A stretch of DNA of 64,000 nucleotides from Alphaproteobacteria bacterium (lineage in GTDB: Bacteria > Pseudomonadota > Alphaproteobacteria > CACIAM-22H2), in assembly GCA_016793165.1 (NCBI GenBank), contig JAEULA010000052.1, positions 1-64,000 of the forward strand, read 5' to 3'. The translations under genes and the position numbers were made by a program. The notes below the pieces were generated by a model that had not been told where the DNA came from, ran no database searches, and saw nothing but the letters and a program-made list of their open reading frames with translations. Below, one piece after another: positions 1 through 10,469 of this stretch (its first letter is position 1; each line of letters begins with the position of its first letter).

Positions 1-135
1 AACCAGGAGCGCGGCGAGGTCGCCAAGGCGCTGAAGCTCACCTGGGGCATCTCCGTCGAGGCCATCAATAAGCATGGGTTGCGCGGTGGCCCCAACTCGG
101 AGGTCAATAAGGTCTTGCGCTTCTTCGGTTGGTAA
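1..135 (+). CDS. C-terminal fragment of an unidentified protein
   Basis: The reading frame is open from the first base of the window and ends at TAA, giving the last 44 residues of a protein that begins outside the window (ending ...NKVLRFFGW). The fragment is polar with a short aromatic tail and shows no motif I recognise. A strong hairpin follows 26 bases after the stop, which supports this being a true gene end. Codon use is less GC-biased at third positions than in the core genes further right. Function unknown. Confidence 0.5.
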   Translation, partial: NQERGEVAKALKLTWGISVEAINKHGLRGGPNSEVNKVLRFFGW

Positions 136-160
136 TCCAGGGACGTAAGCCGAAGCCAAG

Positions 161-190
161 GGGGCCACACCCCGAAAGGGGTGTGGCCCT
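161..190 (+). terminator. Rho-independent-like hairpin after the first partial gene
   Basis: A perfect 12-bp stem (162-173 with 178-189) closes on a GAAA tetraloop, with a G-T pair extending it by one. There is no T-run after it, so it is either a weak intrinsic terminator or an mRNA-stabilising hairpin. It sits 26 bases downstream of the partial gene's stop. Confidence 0.6.
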
Positions 191-449
191 CAACGTTTCA
201 TGACTTCTTGCGCTGTGAATTGCTTTCAGTGCGCGGAGGTACGGCGCTCGCTTCAAGCATCCAGGGCGCCGTGCATTTTTATGTGTCGATTTTGCACCGT
301 CGTATTCACCGCCGAGTGACCTCGTTGTTAAGTAGTCCGTTGTTGGTCTCAGCGATGCGGACTGCTCGCCCGCGCAGCGCGGTGGCGCTCGCCATCAAGG
401 ATACGATCCCTGCCACTCTGCCCGGCGAAACGACCATCGGCGACGAGGG
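191..449. other. Gap with no supported gene
   Basis: Between the hairpin and the glycosylase gene I see no reading frame with coding character. The sequence is less GC-rich than the rest of the window. One frame is open on the + strand here, but it has arginine/serine-rich composition typical of chance translation and no ribosome site. Confidence 0.5.
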
Positions 450-950
450 CTAATTGCGCTCCGCCTCGACGCCCGCAAGGCGCGCCAACTCGCGCCAGCA
501 CTCGATGTCCCAATGTCCATTTGCCGCGCCGCTGGTCGACGGCGCGACGAATAACCTGGTTGCCCCGACGGACGCCAGTTGCAGGCCATAGCGCACGTTC
601 GGGGAGCCGAGGAACACGCCGGCCGCCTTCTTGCCGTTGAATGCCAGGATGGCGGGCGCAAAGCGAAGCACCTTGGCCCGAACATCGTTCGGGCGAGCAC
701 GTGAGAAGTTGACGCCCGCGTCGCTACCGGCTTGGCCCTTGGCAACGTCCGTCAACCCGATGCCGAAGGTCAGCAGATCCCGGAACTCCCGCGGCGCAAG
801 CCTGCGCGCCGTCAGGCCAACCTCATGCAGCGTCCGCCAGAACTTGTTCCTCGGGCTCGCGTAGTACTCGCCTTTCGCAGCCGATGTCTCGCCAACGGCG
901 GTCCCGCAGATGACGAGGCGCAGGTTCGGGGCAAGGACATCGTCAAGCAT
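450..950 (-). CDS. Mug/TDG-type (family 2-like) mismatch-specific uracil-DNA glycosylase
   Basis: A 166-residue protein, the usual length for Mug. It should excise uracil or thymine opposite guanine in base-excision repair. The fold signature is visible: a CGTAVG loop at residues 15-20, then YYASPRNKFW at 29-38 (the pyrimidine-pocket segment) and PSTSGAANG at 137-145 (the DNA-intercalating loop). The first loop is GTAVG where E. coli Mug has GINPG, so the usual catalytic Asn position carries Ala-18. The ATG at 950 follows a GGGGGG stretch and overlaps the upstream gene's stop by 8 bases, suggesting translational coupling. The family assignment is firm; exact substrate is uncertain because of the loop change. 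Confidence 0.8.
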   Translation of the reverse strand: MLDDVLAPNLRLVICGTAVGETSAAKGEYYASPRNKFWRTLHEVGLTARRLAPREFRDLLTFGIGLTDVAKGQAGSDAGVNFSRARPNDVRAKVLRFAPAILAFNGKKAAGVFLGSPNVRYGLQLASVGATRLFVAPSTSGAANGHWDIECWRELARLAGVEAERN

Positions 951-1236
951 CGGATCCCCCCGTCCGCTCCGGCCTCCGCGACACTGCGACCACCCAGCGC
1001 CCGGCCTCGACCACGGTAGCGCCGCAGTCGCCCGGCACTGCGCGCCATAGCGACCGGGGACACAGGTCGACGACGACGCCATCGCTGGTTCTGATTGTGA
1101 CAATCTCGCCGTCCTCGCGATCGAAGGTGACGCTATTGATCCGGGCTTGCATGCCGGCAACGGTCGGGTCGAAGGACACAAAGGCGCAAGCCCCGTCAGG
1201 GATACTTTCGGGACCTCGTGAGATAGGACGGTCCAC
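943..1236 (-). CDS. Small hypothetical protein coupled to the glycosylase gene
   Basis: 97 residues from a GTG start, or 69 from the internal ATG at 1152, which begins MQARINSVTF and may be the true start. The sequence reads like a compact beta-rich domain with alternating charged and hydrophobic residues (for example VTIRTSDGVVVDL). No signal peptide, membrane segment or known motif. Its stop lies inside the glycosylase gene's start region (8-base overlap), so the two are probably co-translated. I do not recognise the family. Confidence 0.5.
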   Translation of the reverse strand: MDRPISRGPESIPDGACAFVSFDPTVAGMQARINSVTFDREDGEIVTIRTSDGVVVDLCPRSLWRAVPGDCGATVVEAGRWVVAVSRRPERTGGSDA

Positions 1237-1239
1237 AGG

Positions 1240-1512
1240 CTAGGCGGCGAAGCTTCGTGGATGCGCCCGAGTCGTCGCCTGCCGCCAGAACTTCCGCCGC
1301 CCTCGATTGCCGTCTTGGCTGCTCAGCCGGGCACTCCGGGCGTCGAGGTTCTGTGCCCTCAATGCAATCGCGGGGTCGGCATTCCATGACCATGCCTGAT
1401 AGCGCGCGTTGATCCGACCGAGACTTGGGTCGATGTCTTGCGCCGCTTTCGCTGCGTCGACTATGGAACTCCAGGCGGAGCAACGATGCGATGGCGGGCA
1501 CCGTGCGACCAT
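1240..1512 (-). CDS. Hypothetical protein, possibly a remnant
   Basis: 90 residues from ATG. The middle part (VDAAKAAQDIDPSLGRINARYQAW) looks coding, whereas the ends are arginine/serine-rich and look less so. It starts 5 bases after the stop of the next upstream gene and ends 3 bases before the start of the next one, so the spacing fits an operon. No recognised domain. It could be a decayed or shortened gene; my confidence that it is translated is low. Confidence 0.35.
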   Translation of the reverse strand: MVARCPPSHRCSAWSSIVDAAKAAQDIDPSLGRINARYQAWSWNADPAIALRAQNLDARSARLSSQDGNRGRRKFWRQATTRAHPRSFAA

Positions 1513-1517
1513 ACCGG

Positions 1518-2072
1518 CTACCCGGACTTCGGACGCCTTCGCTCAGTTGCCGGCGCTAGCGTTGCCGACCGGATGTTGTCCGTATCGAGGACGCCCGCAG
1601 CGCCCCAGCCGCGCACGCCATCAGGGATGGCCGGCCGGAACATCTCATAGAGGCTGAACGCATGCCCTTGAAGTTCTGCCGGGGACAGAGACTTCGCGAG
1701 CGCAGCCATCGCCCCTCGGGCCTCGTCGAAGCCATCGCCGAACTTACTGGCTAGGTACTTCTCGACGCTGGCCGGGTTTATCGGCTTCCCGTCGGCATCG
1801 AGTGCCCGCACTCCGTCCTTGGTGGTCGCGACAGGGATGAGCTTTCCGAGGACCTCGGCCGTTTCGCGCTTCGCCTTCTCACGCGCGCGCCGCTCGGACG
1901 GACTGTCGCGATTGTCCTCCGTGATGCCGAGGCTGCGCGCTTTGGCATATGCCGCAAACCCGGAAACAGCTTTTCCGAGCGTGAGCGCGGCGGCGCGGTC
2001 GTGCCCGAGCTGCTCCGAGACGACGGAAGCCCACAGCGTCAGGACCGGTGCGCGGTTGATCTTGATCTGCAT
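1518..2072 (-). CDS. Conserved hypothetical protein, small alpha-helical
   Basis: 184 residues. The N-terminus (MQIKINRAPVLTLW) and a central segment resembling EKYLASKFGDGFDEARGAMA match my memory of an uncharacterised proteobacterial family whose members share the RAPVLTLWA start and a late RPxIPxGVRGWGA block. That block is present here at about residues 148-160 as RPAIPDGVRGWGA. Soluble, no signal peptide. The ATG overlaps a TGA in a TGATG arrangement with a 10-codon frame (MPRPKSPTFA) that resembles the beginning of a tyrosine-type integrase. Function unknown. It is first in the leftward gene set that runs away from tRNA-Ser. Confidence 0.6.
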   Translation of the reverse strand: MQIKINRAPVLTLWASVVSEQLGHDRAAALTLGKAVSGFAAYAKARSLGITEDNRDSPSERRAREKAKRETAEVLGKLIPVATTKDGVRALDADGKPINPASVEKYLASKFGDGFDEARGAMAALAKSLSPAELQGHAFSLYEMFRPAIPDGVRGWGAAGVLDTDNIRSATLAPATERRRPKSG

Positions 2073-2202
2073 CAGGCAAAGGTAGGCGATTTCGGACGCG
2101 GCATCGCCAGCCTCAAGCGGCCGCGCCTGGATGGGTAAATGGATGGGTAAGACGCCAGATCCGGCGAAATGACTTTGATTTTATTTGAAAATTCGTCGGC
2201 GC

Positions 2203-2292
2203 TGGCGGAAGGGGGGGGATTCGAACCCCCGATGCCCGTAAGGGCATGCCGCATTTCGAGTGCGGTGCATTCAACCGCTCTGCCACCCTTCC
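2203..2292 (-). tRNA. tRNA-Ser(CGA)
   Basis: 90 bases including an encoded CCA (2203-2205). The acceptor stem is GGAAGGG/CCCTTCC with discriminator G, the anticodon loop is CTCGAAA with CGA at 2256-2258, the long variable arm (GCATGCCC-TTAC-GGGCAT) is the class II hallmark of tRNA-Ser, and the T-arm reads GGGGGTTCGAATCCCCC. It decodes UCG. The leftward genes beyond its 3' end are atypical, as is common next to tRNA integration sites. Confidence 0.97.
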
Positions 2293-2489
2293 AAGCGGTG
2301 TGCGCTGCGATCGAGGGCGCGGAACCTAGCGAAGGGCCTTACGCGTCGCAAGCGTTGCCGGGTATCGGCAGCAACCCTGCCGGGGCCGCAAGGGGGACGG
2401 AGCGAGCTTGCCGCCGGCCGTTGGGGGGCTCGCGATGGCGGCGGCGATCGGCGGCGGTCTGGCCGGTCCGCCTGGAGGTCATGCCCCAC

Positions 2490-2816
2490 TCAGGGGCGGC
2501 GCCGGTAGGACTGCAGGGAGGTCGACCGCAGGCTCTTCACGCCGTAGCGGTCGATGTGGTTGCGCCAGGACAGGATCTCTTCCGCCGACAGGCCGTAGCG
2601 CTCGCAGGCCTCCTCGATCGTCATCCGATCCGCCAGGATGGCGGCGACGACCGCCGCCTTGCGCTTGGGGACCCATCGCACGACGCCCGGAGGCGGCGGC
2701 GGGTCGATTGAAACCATGTTGATCGGCAGGTCGCGCAGGGGCTCCATGCGCAGCAGCGGCTTCGGGTCGTCACTCGGCCTGGCGGGCGGCCGGCGGTGAC
2801 GGGCGTCGGAGGACAT
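2490..2816 (-). CDS. SciP-like DUF1153 transcriptional regulator
   Basis: 108 residues from the ATG at 2816. The C-terminal 70 residues form the DUF1153 helix-turn-helix: RWVPKRKAAVVAAI, then MTIEEACERYGLS and ILSWRNHIDRYGVKSLR. In Caulobacter this family includes SciP, which binds CtrA and represses CtrA-activated cell-cycle genes. The first 35 residues are proline/arginine-rich and unlike SciP, and the internal Met at residue 24 (MEPLRDLP) is an alternative start. It is transcribed alone, divergently from rplU. A 16-base palindrome lies 100 bases upstream. Family is certain; a cell-cycle role is inferred from homology. Confidence 0.8.
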   Translation of the reverse strand: MSSDARHRRPPARPSDDPKPLLRMEPLRDLPINMVSIDPPPPPGVVRWVPKRKAAVVAAILADRMTIEEACERYGLSAEEILSWRNHIDRYGVKSLRSTSLQSYRRRP

Positions 2817-2916
2817 CGGTTCGGACCTCAAGTTCCCTCGCGGCGGGGCCGGGATCGACACCACCCTAGGCCCCAGTTGTTTACAGCTAGTGTTCAAGGT
2901 CGCCGGCCTGCCCTCA

Positions 2917-2932
2917 GTGACCCAGGTCACTA
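2917..2932. promoter_or_regulatory. Perfect palindrome, operator candidate
   Basis: AGTGACC-CA-GGTCACT is a perfect 7-bp inverted repeat with a 2-base spacer, in the divergent region between the SciP-like gene and rplU. Its size suits a dimeric helix-turn-helix regulator. No regulator is assigned. Confidence 0.4.
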
Positions 2933-3035
2933 CGCTCTCGAGCGAGCGGGCCGCGCCCCACGCGGTCGGCGCAGGCCAGCGCTGCCTATGGTCGTTTTCG
3001 TGGCTTTTCAACGATTTGAGCGTCAGCTTCGCCGC

Positions 3036-3064
3036 TTGACAGCCCGGGGGTGCATGAAGATTAT
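3036..3064 (+). promoter_or_regulatory. Sigma-70-type promoter of rplU-rpmA
   Basis: TTGACA (3036-3041), a 17-base spacer, then GATTAT (3059-3064). This is a consensus -35 and a 4/6 -10. Transcription would start near 3071, leaving a leader of about 130 bases before rplU. I see no convincing L21 leader structure in it. Confidence 0.65.
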
Positions 3065-3199
3065 CCGCGCCCTGTTCGCCGCGGGGCCGCTGTCGGTCCT
3101 TCGCGGCGCTTTCACGTTTGATGCCGGCTGCGCGAGCCGCCGGATCGGACCCCAAGTCAGAGCGCCACGTGTGGCGCTTGCAGTCGGAAGGCCTCGGCC

Positions 3200-3514
3200 A
3201 TGTACGCAGTGATCAAGACGGGCGGCAAGCAATACAAGGTCGCCAAGAACGACGTGATCGTCATCGAGAAGCTCGATGCCGAGACCGGCAACACCGTCGA
3301 GTTCACCGACGTCCTCATGGTCGGCGGCGACGGCACGGCGAAGGTCGGCAAGCCGACGGTCGCCGGCGCGGTCGTCAAGGGCACGGTCCTCAGCCAGCAG
3401 AAGGGCGAGAAGGTGATCGTGTTCAAGAAGCGCCGCCGCAAGAACTCGCGTCGCAAGAACGGTCACCGCCAGCTCGAGACCGTCGTGCGCATTTCGGACA
3501 TCCAGGCCGCCTGA
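3200..3514 (+). CDS. rplU: 50S ribosomal protein L21
   Basis: 104 residues, standard length. The start [14 protein letters not shown] and the middle [37 protein letters not shown] region (with its basic stretch at about residues 75-92) are diagnostic for L21, which binds 23S rRNA domain in the large subunit. It heads an rplU-rpmA-obgE cluster, the classic order, with a strong promoter 136 bases upstream. No anomalies. Confidence 0.97.
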   Translation: MYAVIKTGGKQYKVAKNDVIVIEKLDAETGNTVEFTDVLMVGGDGTAKVGKPTVAGAVVKGTVLSQQKGEKVIVFKKRRRKNSRRKNGHRQLETVVRISDIQAA

Positions 3515-3563
3515 CGCAGGCGTCGCCGCACAGAACTAGCAGACCGAGGATCGGAGACAGGCC

Positions 3564-6154
<2,591 letters not shown>

Positions 6155-6158
<4 letters not shown>

Positions 6159-7438
6159 ACGCGATCCGTGCCGCGGACGCGGACGACCTCGCGGCGACGA
6201 TGACGGCGCTCGGCGAGGCGGCGCGCGCCGCCGCCGCCGCCGTCGCCGCGGCAACCGCAGGCGCGAAGGAGACGGCCTTGCGCGCCGCCGCCGCTGCGGT
6301 GCGGGCGCGCGCGGCCGAGATCCTTCAGGCGAACGACGCGGACATGGCGACGTGCCGCGCGAACGGCGTGTCGGCCGCGCTCGCGGATCGCACCCGCCTG
6401 GACCCCGCGCGCGTCGAGGCGATCGCCCGCGGCCTCGACGACGTGGCCGCGCTGCCGGATCCGGTCGGCGCGATCGACAAGGAGTGGACGCGCCCCAACG
6501 GCCTGACCATCCGGCGCGTGCGCGTGCCGATCGGGGTCGTCGCGATCATTTTCGAGGCGCGCCCGAACGTGACGGCCGATGCCGGCGCGCTGTGCTTGAA
6601 ATCGGGCAATGTCGCGATCCTGCGCGGCGGGTCCGAGAGCTTCGAGAGCTCGCGGGTCCTCGTCGCCTGCCTGCATGACGGCCTGCGGGCCGCGGGGCTG
6701 CCGACCGCCGCGATCGGGCTCGTGCCGACGCGCGACCGCGAGGCGGTCGGCCACCTCCTGCGCATGGCGGGGCTCGTCGACGTGGTCGTGCCGCGCGGCG
6801 GCCGTTCGCTGATCGAGCGGGTGATGCGCGAGGCGCGCGTGCCGGTGATCGCGCATCTCGACGGGCTCTGCCACACCTACGTCCATCGCGGCGCCGATCC
6901 GGACAAGGCGCGGCGCATCGTCGTCAATGCCAAGATGCGGCGCGTCTCGGTCTGCGGCGCGACCGAGACGCTGCTCGTCGACCGCGAGGTCGCGCTCACG
7001 CACCTGCCGCCGATCCTCCACGACCTGTTCAAGGCGCGCTGCGAGATCCGCGGCGACGAGGTCGTGCAGCGCCTCGACCCGCGCGTCGTGGCGGCGACCG
7101 AGGCGGACTGGCGCACCGAGTATCTCGATGCCGTCCTCGCGGTGCGCGTGGTCGACGGGCTCGATGCGGCGATCGCGCACGTGAACGGCTATGGCTCGCA
7201 CCACACCGACGCGATCGTCACCGAGGACGAGGCCGCGGCGGCGGCGTTCTGCGCGCGCGTCGACAGCGCGATCGTGCTGCACAATGCCTCGACGCAGTTC
7301 GCCGACGGGGGCGAGTTCGGCTTCGGCGCCGAGATCGGGATCTCGACGGGTCGACTGCCGCCGCGCGGTCCGGTCGGCGCGGAGCAGCTCACGAGCTACA
7401 AGTACGTCGTGCTCGGCGACGGACAGATCCGCCCGTGA
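6155..7438 (+). CDS. proA: Gamma-glutamyl phosphate reductase
   Basis: 427 residues, normal length. It reduces gamma-glutamyl phosphate to glutamate semialdehyde with NADPH, the step after ProB. Visible features are [10 protein letters not shown] (about 131-140), the [10 protein letters not shown] segment, and [15 protein letters not shown] with the presumed catalytic Cys-267, then [18 protein letters not shown] near the C-terminus, the ProA hallmark. The N-terminal 50 residues are extremely alanine-rich. The start overlaps the proB stop (ATGA) and the stop overlaps the nadD start (GTGA), so proB-proA-nadD are one translationally coupled unit. Confidence 0.97.
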
Positions 7439-8115
7439 CGAGGCCGGTGCCGGCCTGCGCGCTCGGCTTCGCCCCGCGGCCGCGGGTCGGCCTGCTGGGC
7501 GGCTCGTTCAATCCCGCCCATGACGGCCATCTCGAGATCGCGCTGATCGCGCTGCGCCGCCTCGCGCTCGACGAGGTCTGGTTTCTCGTCTCGCCCGGCA
7601 ATCCTCTCAAGACCGGCGTCGACATGGGCGCGCTGGCGGATCGCGTCGCCTCCGTGCGCCGGCTCGTCGGCGCCGATCCGCGGCTGCGGGTGGTGACGAT
7701 CGAGGCCGTACTCGGCACGCGCTATACGGCGGATACCTTGACCGCGTTGCGCAGGAGATTCCGCCGCGTGCGTTTCGTGTGGCTGATGGGCGCCGACAAC
7801 CTGCTTCAGATCCCGGCCTGGGCACGCTGGCAGGCCATCTTCCGCAGCGTGCCCGTTGCCGTGCTGGCGCGCCCGAAGTACTCTGCCAAGGCATTGGTCG
7901 GAAAGGCGGCGCGCCGCTTTTCCACACGGCGCCGGCACGGGCGACGCGTCCGTTTCCTTGCCGGTGAGCCGCCGCCCGCGTGGGTGTTCTTCCACACCCG
8001 CTTGAACCCGGCCTCGGCGAGCGCCATTCGCGATGCGCGGGCGCGCCAGGCCGCGACGGATCGGCCCGGCGGCCTCGCCGGAGCAGGTCCGGCCAAGTCG
8101 CCCGTCGACACTTGA
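7435..8115 (+). CDS. nadD: Nicotinate-nucleotide adenylyltransferase
   Basis: 226 residues from a GTG overlapping the proA stop. It joins nicotinate mononucleotide and ATP to make deamido-NAD. The nucleotidyltransferase signature [11 protein letters not shown] is at about residues 22-32, [16 protein letters not shown] is the family's middle motif, and a SASAIRD motif near residue 194 corresponds to ISSTxIR. The C-terminus is followed, in the same reading frame and after a single TGA, by rsfS, the usual partner gene in alphaproteobacteria. Confidence 0.95.
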   Translation: MTRPVPACALGFAPRPRVGLLGGSFNPAHDGHLEIALIALRRLALDEVWFLVSPGNPLKTGVDMGALADRVASVRRLVGADPRLRVVTIEAVLGTRYTADTLTALRRRFRRVRFVWLMGADNLLQIPAWARWQAIFRSVPVAVLARPKYSAKALVGKAARRFSTRRRHGRRVRFLAGEPPPAWVFFHTRLNPASASAIRDARARQAATDRPGGLAGAGPAKSPVDT

Positions 8116-8142
8116 ACCGAGTTCCAGCCGAAGGAGGTACCG

Positions 8143-8544
8143 ATCGCGCCCCGTCGACCGCGTAAAGCCCCGCCCGCCGCCGTCAAGGCGCTCGTCAAGC
8201 TGATCGAGGATTCGCTGGACGCCGACAAGGCCGAGAACATCGTCCGGATCGATCTCGCCGGAAAATCCTCGATGGCCGACTTCATGGTCGTCGCCACGGG
8301 AACCAACTCCCGGCAGCTCGCCGCGATGGCCGACCATCTCGTGGAGAAGCTGAAGACCAAGGGCCGTGCGCATGTGCCCGTCGAGGGGCGATCGCAGGGC
8401 GACTGGGTCCTCGTCGATGCCGGGGACGTGGTGGTCCATCTCTTCCGGCCCGATGCCCGCGCGCACTATGCGCTCGAGAAGATGTGGCAAGCCGATTTCG
8501 ACGAGACCGCGGACCCTCGCGGCAAGGGCGCGGTCCCGGCCTAG
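8143..8544 (+). CDS. rsfS: Ribosomal silencing factor RsfS, apparent ATC start
   Basis: 133 residues. RsfS binds L14 and blocks subunit joining during starvation. The core KSSMADFMVVATGTNSRQ, GRSQGDWVLVDAGDVVVHLF and YALEKMW are textbook. The family's first helix (here VKALVKLIEDSL) lies upstream of the first in-frame ATG (8272), so translation must begin earlier. The frame back to nadD's TGA at 8113 contains no ATG, GTG or TTG. A perfect AAGGAGG (8131-8137) stands five bases before an ATC at 8143, placing the start there. AUC is a known but very rare initiator. Alternatives are an in-frame stop readthrough from nadD or a sequencing error; I think both less likely. Confidence 0.88.
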   Translation: MAPRRPRKAPPAAVKALVKLIEDSLDADKAENIVRIDLAGKSSMADFMVVATGTNSRQLAAMADHLVEKLKTKGRAHVPVEGRSQGDWVLVDAGDVVVHLFRPDARAHYALEKMWQADFDETADPRGKGAVPA

Positions 8545-8571
8545 CCGGGTGCGCGCGATCCCGGGCCCTCG

Positions 8572-9036
8572 ATGCGCCTTACGCTCGTCGCCGTCGGCCG
8601 TCTGCGCGGCGAGCCGCTGGCCGAGGCCTTCGGCGAGTATGCGAAGCGCTTGAAGGCCGGGCGTTGGAGCCTCGACGTCGTCGAGGTCGAGGAGCGGCGC
8701 AAGCTCGCGGGCCCGGAGCTGGCGATGCGCGAGGGCGAGCTCATCCTGGCGGCGATCCCGCCCGACAGCCATGTCGTCGCGCTCGACGGCCGTGGCCCCG
8801 CTTTGACCAGCGAGGCCTTCGCGGCGCGCCTCCGCCAGCTGCGCGATGACGGCCGGCGGGTGTGCTTCCTCATCGGCGGCGCGGACGGCTTCGCGCCCGC
8901 CGTGCGCGAGGCGGCCGATCAGCTGCTGGGCCTCGGCGCCATGACCTGGCCGCACAAGCTCGTGCGCGTGATGCTCGCCGAGCAGCTGTTCCGCGCGCAG
9001 TCGATCCTCGCCGGCCATCCCTATCACCGGGCGTGA
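8572..9036 (+). CDS. rlmH: 23S rRNA (pseudouridine1915-N3)-methyltransferase
   Basis: 154 residues, the normal RlmH length. It methylates pseudouridine 1915 in helix 69 of 23S rRNA using SAM, as a SPOUT-class knotted dimer. The trefoil-knot SAM site is visible as VVALDGRG and CFLIGGADGF (about residues 98-107), followed by the terminal MTWPHKLVRVMLAEQLFRAQSILAGHPYHRA-type segment that defines the family. It follows rsfS by 27 bases, the common alphaproteobacterial order. Confidence 0.96.
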   Translation: MRLTLVAVGRLRGEPLAEAFGEYAKRLKAGRWSLDVVEVEERRKLAGPELAMREGELILAAIPPDSHVVALDGRGPALTSEAFAARLRQLRDDGRRVCFLIGGADGFAPAVREAADQLLGLGAMTWPHKLVRVMLAEQLFRAQSILAGHPYHRA

Positions 9037-9105
9037 ACGGCCCGAAAATGTCGCGGAATCGTCGCGCCTGACGGGCGGGCGGCCGGGTGGCATGCTGGCT
9101 CCCCC

Positions 9106-10428
9106 ATGATGACCCTGATCGAGTCGTTGAAGCCCGAGGAGCTCCTCGCGGTCGTCGCCGTGATGGGCTGCGCGGTCGGCGCGCTGGCCGCCTGGCTCGT
9201 CATGCGTGCGCGCCTGATCGAGGTGCGGGCCCAGGCCGAGACGATGCGCGCGCGCCTCGACGCCGAGCTCGAGGCGGAGCGCCGGGTCGGGCAGGAGCGC
9301 GTGCGCGCGCTCGAGGATGCGGAGCATCGCCTGCGCGAATCCTTCCAGGCGCTGTCGGCGGAGGCACTCCAGCGGAACAACGCGGTGTTCCTCGATCTCG
9401 CGCGCGCGAAGCTGGGCGAGACGCAGGAACACGCCAAGGGCGAGCTCGACCTCAAGCAGCAGGCGATCGCGGGCCTGGTCGACCCGGTGCGCGCGGCGCT
9501 GGAGAAGATGGGAGGCGTGCTCGGGGCCATCGAGAAGGACCGGGTCGGCGCCTACGAGACCCTGAAGGCGGAGCTGCAGCGCCTCGGCGCTGCGAGCGAG
9601 TCGCTGCGCGCCGAAACCGGCAAGCTGGCGCAGTCGCTGCGCTCGCCGGTCGCGCGGGGCCGCTGGGGCGAGGTGCAGCTGCGGCGCGTGGTCGAACTCG
9701 TCGGCATGCTCGCGCATTGCGATTTCGTCGAGCAGCAGACCGGCGGCGACGAGCGGCGCCTGCGGCCCGACATGATCGTCCGGCTCTCGGGCGGCAAGAC
9801 CGTCGTGGTCGACGCCAAGGCGCCGCTGGAGGCCTATCTGCGCGCGGCCGACACGCAGGACGAGGACGAGAAGCGCCGCCACCTGGCGCAGCACGCCGCC
9901 GACGTGCGCGGCCACATGAAGCGCCTCGGCGAGAAGGGCTACTGGAGCCAGTTCGGCGATGCGCCCGAGTTCGTCGTCATGTTCCTGCCGGGCGAGGCGT
10001 TCTTCGCGGCGGCGCTGCAGGCCGACCCGGCGCTGATCGAGTACGGCGCCGAGAGCGGCGTCGTTCCGGCGACGCCGACGACGCTGATTGCGCTGCTCCG
10101 CGCCGTCCAATACGGCTGGAAGCAGGAACGGCTCGCCGAGAACGCCAAGGTCATCAGCGAGCTCGGAACCGAGCTGTACCGTCGCGTCGGGACCATGGCC
10201 GAGTCCGTCGCGTCCCTGGGCAAGTCGCTCGACCAGGCGGTGCAGCGCTACAACCAGGCCGTCGGCTCGCTCGAGACGCGCGTGCTGCCGCAGGCGCGCA
10301 AGTTCAAGGAGCTCGGCGCGGCGCCCGAGGGCAACGAGATCGAGCCGCTCAAGACGATCGAGACGACCGCGCGGGCCCTGGCCTCGCCGGAGATGACGAC
10401 GCCGCCGGACGGCACGCGGCCCAATTGA
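9106..10428 (+). CDS. rmuC: DNA recombination protein RmuC homologue
   Basis: 440 residues. An N-terminal hydrophobic segment (about 12-33, LLAVVAVMGCAVGALAAWLV) is followed by a long coiled coil and then the RmuC domain, with RGRWGEVQLRRVVELVGM, VVVDAKAPLEAY (a PD-(D/E)XK-like DxK motif) and MFLPGEAFFAAAL. RmuC limits inversions at short inverted repeats in E. coli. Two adjacent Met codons are available as start; I chose the first. It stands alone, 69 bases after rlmH. Confidence 0.93.
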   Translation: MMTLIESLKPEELLAVVAVMGCAVGALAAWLVMRARLIEVRAQAETMRARLDAELEAERRVGQERVRALEDAEHRLRESFQALSAEALQRNNAVFLDLARAKLGETQEHAKGELDLKQQAIAGLVDPVRAALEKMGGVLGAIEKDRVGAYETLKAELQRLGAASESLRAETGKLAQSLRSPVARGRWGEVQLRRVVELVGMLAHCDFVEQQTGGDERRLRPDMIVRLSGGKTVVVDAKAPLEAYLRAADTQDEDEKRRHLAQHAADVRGHMKRLGEKGYWSQFGDAPEFVVMFLPGEAFFAAALQADPALIEYGAESGVVPATPTTLIALLRAVQYGWKQERLAENAKVISELGTELYRRVGTMAESVASLGKSLDQAVQRYNQAVGSLETRVLPQARKFKELGAAPEGNEIEPLKTIETTARALASPEMTTPPDGTRPN

Positions 10429-10469
10429 GGCGCCGACGGCACGACGGGAAGACGCGGAGGGGAGTTGCG

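Noticed and set aside
181..453. Plus-strand frame of 90 codons
   Set aside because: Starts inside the hairpin, no ribosome site, no protein-like composition.
3065..3199. L21 autoregulatory leader
   Set aside because: The leader is long enough, but I could not find a stable conserved structure by eye.
7435..8544. nadD and rsfS as one fused gene interrupted by a stop
   Set aside because: They share a frame, but each has a full-length domain and a strong ribosome site lies between them, so separate translation is the simpler reading.
7396..10110. A 900-codon minus-strand frame opposite nadD-rmuC
   Set aside because: Its translation is Arg/His/Leu-rich shadow sequence, and the + strand holds five well-identified genes.
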